Source: Deltaproteobacteria bacterium RIFCSPHIGHO2_12_FULL_43_9 (lineage in GTDB: Bacteria > Bdellovibrionota > O2-12-FULL-43-9). Taken from it: a stretch of 10,012 bases of DNA. This document shows positions 7,190 to 10,012 of the stretch, in pieces (position 1 is the first letter of the stretch; each line of letters starts with the position of its first letter). A model generated the notes under the pieces. The model was not told the DNA's origin. It saw only the letters and a program-made list of their open reading frames with translations, and made no database searches. A program made the translations under genes and the position numbers. Where the stretch lies: assembly GCA_001798265.1 (NCBI GenBank), contig MGRR01000055.1, forward strand, positions 1 through 10,012. The letters are read 5' to 3'.

Positions 7190-8087
7190 ACCAATCCTCT
7201 CTGTTGAAAACCTTCACGTTTATTACGGTGGCATCCATGCCCTTAAAGGTGTTTCACTGAATTTAGAAGAGGGTGAGATTGTAACCCTTATAGGATCAAA
7301 TGGTGCCGGAAAGAGCACGCTATTAAGGGCAATCTCCGGATTAGAGAGCGCGAAAGAAGGAAGGATAATCTATCGTCATTGCAAGCCCACACGTCATCCT
7401 GAGCGGAGCGAAGGATCTCTTTTCGGTCCAGATCCCTCGGCTTCGCCTCGGGATGACGAGGGCCGTCATTGCGAGGAGCGCCCAAAGGGCGCGACGAAGC
7501 AATCTCTCCCGTCATTGCGAGGAGGGGGATCCTTCACTTCGTTCAGGACAGGCTCCGCAATCTCCCACGTTGACCTCACCAAAATCCCACCGCACAAAAT
7601 TGTCGCACTCGGTCTTAGTCAGGTTCCGGAAGGGAGAATAATCTTTGCGAACCTCACGGTAAAAGAGAATCTGGATGTAGGTGCCTATCTTAGGCGCGGA
7701 AGGGCAGAGATTAATTCTGACCTGAGAGATATATATACTTTATTTCCAATCCTGAAAGAGAGGACAAAGCAGATCGCGGGTACATTAAGTGGCGGCGAGC
7801 AACAGATGCTCGCGATCGCAAGAGCGCTTATGGCAAGGCCGAAGCTTCTGCTTTTAGATGAGCCATCCCTTGGAATTGCCCCGGTTATTGTCAGGAATAT
7901 TTTTAAAACATTAAATGAGATAAACAAAGCAGGTACCACAATTCTTCTTGTAGAGCAGAATGCCCACATGGCCCTTTCCATTGCGAATAGAGGTTATGTC
8001 CTGGAAACCGGTTCAATTGTTCTCTCAGGGAAATCATCCGAACTTGCTACCCATGAAGGGGTTAAGAAGGCATATTTGGGTGGGTGA
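7182..8087 (+). CDS. livF: Branched-chain amino acid ABC transporter, ATPase LivF with in-frame repeat insert
   Basis: LivF is the second ATPase of the importer. Motifs are complete: Walker A GSNGAGKST (38-46), the LivF-type VPEGR segment (148-152) where other ABC proteins have the Q-loop, signature LSGGEQQ (202-208), Walker B LLLLDEPSLG (222-231), and LVEQN with Gln259 in place of the switch His, which is usual for LivF. It ends with AYLGG, as in E. coli LivF. Length is 301 residues against about 237; the excess is a repeat-derived stretch of about 65 residues (65-129) between EGRIIY and VDLTKIPPHKI. The start overlaps livG by eight bases, and GGGGGAGG lies three bases before the ATG, a short spacing. 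As with livG, the undamaged frame argues for a working gene, though the insert is large enough that folding or activity might be affected. Confidence 0.92.
   Translation: MSKPILSVENLHVYYGGIHALKGVSLNLEEGEIVTLIGSNGAGKSTLLRAISGLESAKEGRIIYRHCKPTRHPERSEGSLFGPDPSASPRDDEGRHCEERPKGATKQSLPSLRGGGSFTSFRTGSAISHVDLTKIPPHKIVALGLSQVPEGRIIFANLTVKENLDVGAYLRRGRAEINSDLRDIYTLFPILKERTKQIAGTLSGGEQQMLAIARALMARPKLLLLDEPSLGIAPVIVRNIFKTLNEINKAGTTILLVEQNAHMALSIANRGYVLETGSIVLSGKSSELATHEGVKKAYLGG
7374..7568 (+). repeat. Composite palindromic repeats inserted in frame within livF
   Basis: About 195 bp (65 codons, no stop) of stacked repeats. A GTCATTGC fragment starts at 7375. At 7392-7458 a GTCATCCTGAGCGGAGCGAAGGATCT-type unit faces its inverted copy, with CGTCATC at one end and GATGACG at the other. 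At 7464-7506 a GTCATTGCGAGGAGCG..GAAGCAATCTC unit occurs. At 7510-7566 a further GTCATTGCGAGG unit has diverged interior sequence ending GCAATCTCCC. The translated segments RHPERSEGS, RHCEERPKGATKQS and SLRGG are typical repeat-derived peptides. The layering suggests successive insertions rather than one event. Confidence 0.88.
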
Positions 8088-8101
8088 TGTTAATCTAAGA
8101 A

Positions 8102-8239
8102 ACTAGTAGGGTGTTTCATAAATTTTGCGTATATGAATCCCTTGTGTCATTCCGGCGAAAGCCGGAATCCAGTACGCGTTTTATGGATCCCGGCTTCCGC
8201 CGGGATGACCCACCAAAATTTATGAAACGCTCTACTAGT
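8102..8239. repeat. MITE-like element with 25-bp terminal inverted repeats
   Basis: Terminal inverted repeats of 25 bp at 8102-8126 and 8215-8239 (outer ends ACTAGTAG, inner ends CATAAATTTT) match at 23 positions. Inside are two facing palindromic units, ATTCCGGC-GAAA-GCCGGAAT (8149-8168) and ATCCCGGC-TTCC-GCCGGGAT (8187-8206), so the whole 138 bp can fold back on itself. It begins 14 bases after the livF stop. No coding sequence and no certain target-site duplication were seen. Its right end abuts the left end of the next element, with the two bases GT shared. Confidence 0.75.
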
Positions 8240-8426
8240 AACTATTCAGCAAACGCGTCGTCCCTGCGAAAGCAGGAATCTAGATACCGGTTTTCACTGG
8301 GATGACATTAATCGTAGATTCCCGCTGCAGCCAGTACTCCGTACCCCGCTGCAGCCTGTACTCCGCGAAAGCGGGGTACGGAGTACTGGCTGCAGCGGGG
8401 TACGGAAATGACGACTGAATAGTTAC
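8238..8426 (+). repeat. MITE copy 1 with GTAACTATTCAG termini (left of mntA-hepT)
   Basis: The ends are GTAACTATTCAG (8238-8249) and its exact complement CTGAATAGTTAC (8415-8426). Inside are TCCCTGC-GAAA-GCAGGAA, then sequence containing CCGCTGCAGCC-GTACTCC and CGGGGTACGG. The same termini and interior order recur in the same orientation at 9205-9330. This copy is 63 bp longer because its right half contains a duplicated, inverted segment forming a perfect 30-bp palindrome (separate entry). Confidence 0.8.
8321..8399. repeat. Perfect 30-bp inverted repeat (large hairpin) inside MITE copy 1
   Basis: The arm at 8321-8350 (beginning CCCGCTGCAG, ending TACCCCGCT) is exactly complementary to 8370-8399, with 19 bases between. 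Part of the arm is also directly repeated at about 8346-8363 (CCCGCTGCAGCC-GTACTCC). Within the centre, CCGC-GAAA-GCGG (8363-8374) offers a competing small hairpin. The related copy at 9205-9330 lacks the 30-bp arms, so they arose by a local inverted duplication. It may act as a transcription barrier after livF, although no T-tract follows. Confidence 0.88.
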
Positions 8427-8460
8427 AAAAACTATAAGAATTAAATTACAAATGATCTAG

Positions 8461-8489
8461 TTGAAAAGGCTATTTCAAGAGGATAGTAT
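8461..8489 (+). promoter_or_regulatory. Putative promoter and operator-like palindrome for mntA-hepT
   Basis: TTGAAA (8461-8466) and TAGTAT (8484-8489) are spaced by 17 bases, a good match to a vegetative sigma promoter. The -35 hexamer is also the left half of an inverted repeat, TTGAAA-AGGCTA-TTTCAA (8461-8478), that could bind a regulator, possibly the antitoxin complex itself. The site lies 54 bases before the mntA start, outside the MITE. This is assigned by pattern only. Confidence 0.4.
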
Positions 8490-8542
8490 AACAAGACGCG
8501 ACCTCGCAAGGGTTTTGCATTTTTAATAGAGGGAAAGAAGGG

Positions 8543-8866
8543 ATGGAAAATAAGTTCAAAATAAATATACCGGTAAAAAAAATTTCAGCATTTTGTGAAA
8601 AATGGAAAATTACAGAGTTATCACTTTTTGGATCGATATTGAGAAAGGATTTTAGTAAGGCAAGCGACATTGATGTTTTGGTCTCTTTTACCAAGGACCA
8701 CCCATGGAATTTATTTGACGTTGTGCGAATGGAGGCTGAGCTTTCCAAAATTTTAGGTCGCTCTGTTGATTTTGTGGTTAGAAGTGGCCTTGAGCAAAGT
8801 AAAAATGATATTCGTAGGAAAGAAATATTTTCCACTGCAAGGGTAGTTTATGCAAAAGCGGCATGA
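8543..8866 (+). CDS. mntA: MntA-type minimal nucleotidyltransferase antitoxin
   Basis: This 107-residue protein has the DNA polymerase beta-type minimal nucleotidyltransferase core. GS-x10-DxD is seen as Gly30-Ser31 through Asp42 and Asp44 (LFGSILRKDFSKASDIDVLV), and a third acidic residue is Asp76 in SVDFVV. In characterised MntA/HepT pairs this enzyme transfers AMP from ATP to a tyrosine of the HepT toxin and silences it. The catalytic residues are all present, so it should be active. It overlaps the downstream hepT by 17 bases, the usual antitoxin-first arrangement here. A purine-rich ribosome site (GAGGGAAAGAAGG) precedes the ATG. The pair is AT-richer than the liv genes and lies between two MITE copies, which suggests acquisition as a unit. 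Confidence 0.88.
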   Translation: MENKFKINIPVKKISAFCEKWKITELSLFGSILRKDFSKASDIDVLVSFTKDHPWNLFDVVRMEAELSKILGRSVDFVVRSGLEQSKNDIRRKEIFSTARVVYAKAA

Positions 8867-9185
8867 TGTAGCCTGTTTGAAGGATATCTTTATTGCAGCA
8901 AAAGAGGCCACATCTTTTATAAAAGGGATAGGTGAGAATAATTTTAGAAATGACTCGCTTCGTAAATCAGCCGTAATCAGACAATTGGAAGTTATTGGTG
9001 AGGCGGCAAAAAGGGTATCTGAGGAGTTTAAATCTAAAAATCCTGGTATTCCATGGCAAGAGATGATTGGTATGCGCGACAAACTAATTCATGGGTATGA
9101 TGATATAGACTTAACTATTGTTTGGAGAGTTACATACATAGAGCTGCCAAAGTTAATTAAGCAAATCAAGCCTCTGTTGGAGTAA
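8850..9185 (+). CDS. hepT: HepT-type HEPN ribonuclease toxin
   Basis: This 111-residue, all-helical HEPN-domain protein carries the R-x4-H-x-Y motif as Arg76...His81-Gly-Tyr83 (MRDKLIHGYDDID). In the HepT family Arg and His form the RNA-cleaving site of the dimer and the Tyr is the residue AMPylated by MntA. SAVIRQLEVIGEAAKRVSEEF (40-60) is the conserved helix before it, and WRVTYIELPKLIKQI lies in the C-terminal helix. The ORF begins inside the end of mntA (17-base overlap), with AAGGG about 6 bases upstream, so translation is probably coupled. The motif is intact, so toxin function is likely. Some HEPN/MNT pairs have been proposed to act in phage defence; the sequence does not show which role applies here. 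Confidence 0.88.
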   Translation: MQKRHDVACLKDIFIAAKEATSFIKGIGENNFRNDSLRKSAVIRQLEVIGEAAKRVSEEFKSKNPGIPWQEMIGMRDKLIHGYDDIDLTIVWRVTYIELPKLIKQIKPLLE

Positions 9186-9204
9186 GTAATATAAATACAA
9201 AAAC

Positions 9205-9330
9205 GTAACTATTCAGCAAATGTGTTATCCCTGCGGAAGCAGGGATCCATAATGCGCAACACGATTTGGATTCCCGCTGGAGCCTGTACTCCGTGAAAAC
9301 GGGGTACGGGAATGACATCTGAATAGTTAC
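9205..9330 (+). repeat. MITE copy 2 with GTAACTATTCAG termini (right of mntA-hepT)
   Basis: The ends GTAACTATTCAG (9205-9216) and CTGAATAGTTAC (9319-9330) are exact inverted repeats, identical to those of the copy at 8238-8426. The interior has ATCCCTGC-GGAA-GCAGGGAT (9227-9246) and TTCCCG..CCGT-GAAA-ACGG..CGGGAA (9271-9312). The 8-bp direct repeat ACAAAAAC lies immediately outside both ends (9197-9204 and 9331-9338), consistent with a target-site duplication. Copy 1 has an A-rich right flank too (AAAAACTA), which slightly weakens that reading. The element begins 19 bases after the hepT stop and ends 64 bases before sdhC. Confidence 0.82.
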
Positions 9331-9394
9331 ACAAAAACTTGAATTCCTGAAGACTTTGGAGTTAGATTCCATTTATTCGAAAAGATAATCAAAC

Positions 9395-10012
9395 ATGGGT
9401 CGATTTAAGAAAGAACATTTAACCTTCCTTCTTCGAAGGCTTCATTCAGTCTCGGGAATTGTGCCGGTTGGCGCGTTTTTATTAATACATCTTTATAAGA
9501 ATTCACACGCCCTCTTGGGAGAAGAGGCGTATAACAAAATGGTTGAAGGAATCCATTCCTTGCCCCTTTTGTTATCAATGGAGATATTGGGGATCTGGCT
9601 GCCGATTCTTTATCACGGAATATATGGAATTGTTTTAGTATTTGGCGCCAAGAGCAACGTTACGAAATATCCCCAATATTTCAATAACTGGATGTATACG
9701 CTTCAGAGATGGAGCGGGATGGTCGCGTTTGCGTTTATCATCTGGCATTTCTGGGGAACGTGGATGCAGTCCTATTTATATGGGGCAAAGGTGGAATTTA
9801 GCATGATGTCGGATATCGCTAACTCTCCATGGCAGTTAACGTTGTATATTATAGGTATTGGTGCGGCGGTTTATCACCTGGCAAACGGGGTTTGGACATT
9901 TGGTATTACCTGGGGAGTCCTGGTTGGTCCACGGTCGCAGAGGGTTGTGCATGTAATCTCCCTGCTTGCTGGTCTCGTGCTTTTCCTTATTAGCGTAAAA
10001 GTTCTCTTTGCA
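9395..10012 (+). CDS. sdhC: Succinate dehydrogenase cytochrome b558 subunit, 3' partial
   Basis: This is the membrane anchor of succinate dehydrogenase/fumarate reductase, carrying two b-type hemes and the quinone site. From the ATG at 9395 the frame is open for 206 codons to the right edge. The N-terminus LLRRLHSVSGIVPVGAFLLIHL is typical of the Bacillus-type single-subunit b558 family. Five hydrophobic spans are visible, and His32, His74, His118 and His161 have spacings of 42, 44 and 43, closely matching the four axial heme ligands of B. subtilis SdhC (28, 70, 113, 155). Family members are about 200-230 residues, so little is missing. The sdhA and sdhB genes would be expected to follow. No strong ribosome site was seen, and a weak promoter-like pair (TTGAAT at 9339, TTAGAT at 9362) lies upstream. 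Confidence 0.93.
   Translation, partial: MGRFKKEHLTFLLRRLHSVSGIVPVGAFLLIHLYKNSHALLGEEAYNKMVEGIHSLPLLLSMEILGIWLPILYHGIYGIVLVFGAKSNVTKYPQYFNNWMYTLQRWSGMVAFAFIIWHFWGTWMQSYLYGAKVEFSMMSDIANSPWQLTLYIIGIGAAVYHLANGVWTFGITWGVLVGPRSQRVVHVISLLAGLVLFLISVKVLFA

Noticed and set aside
6332..8087. livG and livF as pseudogenes because of the repeat insertions
   Set aside because: Both frames are uninterrupted, both inserts are multiples of three, and all catalytic motifs on both sides are intact.
8111..8305. Small forward frame downstream of livF
   Set aside because: It is made almost entirely of MITE and palindromic repeat sequence and has no ribosome site.
9166..9372. Reverse-strand frame between hepT and sdhC
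   Set aside because: It covers MITE copy 2 and has no recognisable protein features.

Overview
The window reads as chromosomal DNA from a Gram-negative-type bacterium of moderate GC. It carries a lipoprotein-type solute-binding protein, glutathione synthetase, a Bacillus/delta-type two-heme succinate dehydrogenase cytochrome b, and a dense load of short palindromic repeats. Those repeats (GTCATCCCGAG..GGATCT, GTCATTGCGAGG..GCAATCTC and ATTCC-GGC-GAAA-GCC-GGAAT types) are familiar from Nitrospirota, Desulfobacterota and candidate-phylum genomes. The sequence alone does not let me name a genus. All genes lie on the + strand.

Layout. 1-929: the 3' part of a gene resembling zinc-dependent phospholipase C. 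934-1005: a small inverted-repeat element. 1039-1977: a secreted protein of unknown function with a weak Vps62/NPP1-like motif. 2004-2942: glutathione synthetase (gshB). 2972-3202: a non-coding block of palindromic repeats, including a 4-copy 18-bp tandem array. 3242-8087: a complete branched-chain amino acid ABC transporter operon, livJ-livH-livM-livG-livF, with short gaps or overlaps between genes. 8102-8426: two adjacent MITE-like elements. 8543-9185: a MntA/HepT (minimal nucleotidyltransferase / HEPN) toxin-antitoxin pair. 9205-9330: a second copy of one of those MITEs. 9395-10012: sdhC, the cytochrome b558 subunit of succinate dehydrogenase, running off the right edge (its sdhA/sdhB partners would be expected just beyond).

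How the genes work together. LivJ (lipid-anchored receptor), LivH and LivM (membrane channel) and LivG and LivF (ATPases) form one high-affinity importer of branched-chain amino acids or a related substrate. MntA and HepT form a self-contained module in which the nucleotidyltransferase neutralises the HEPN RNase.

The most striking feature is that both ATPase genes, livG and livF, contain in-frame, stop-free insertions of the same genomic palindromic repeats (about 32 and 65 codons). Both insertions lie in the beta-rich subdomain between Walker A and the Q-loop, and every ATPase motif is preserved. A second striking feature is that the toxin-antitoxin pair lies between two same-orientation copies of one MITE, the right-hand copy being flanked by an exact 8-bp direct repeat.
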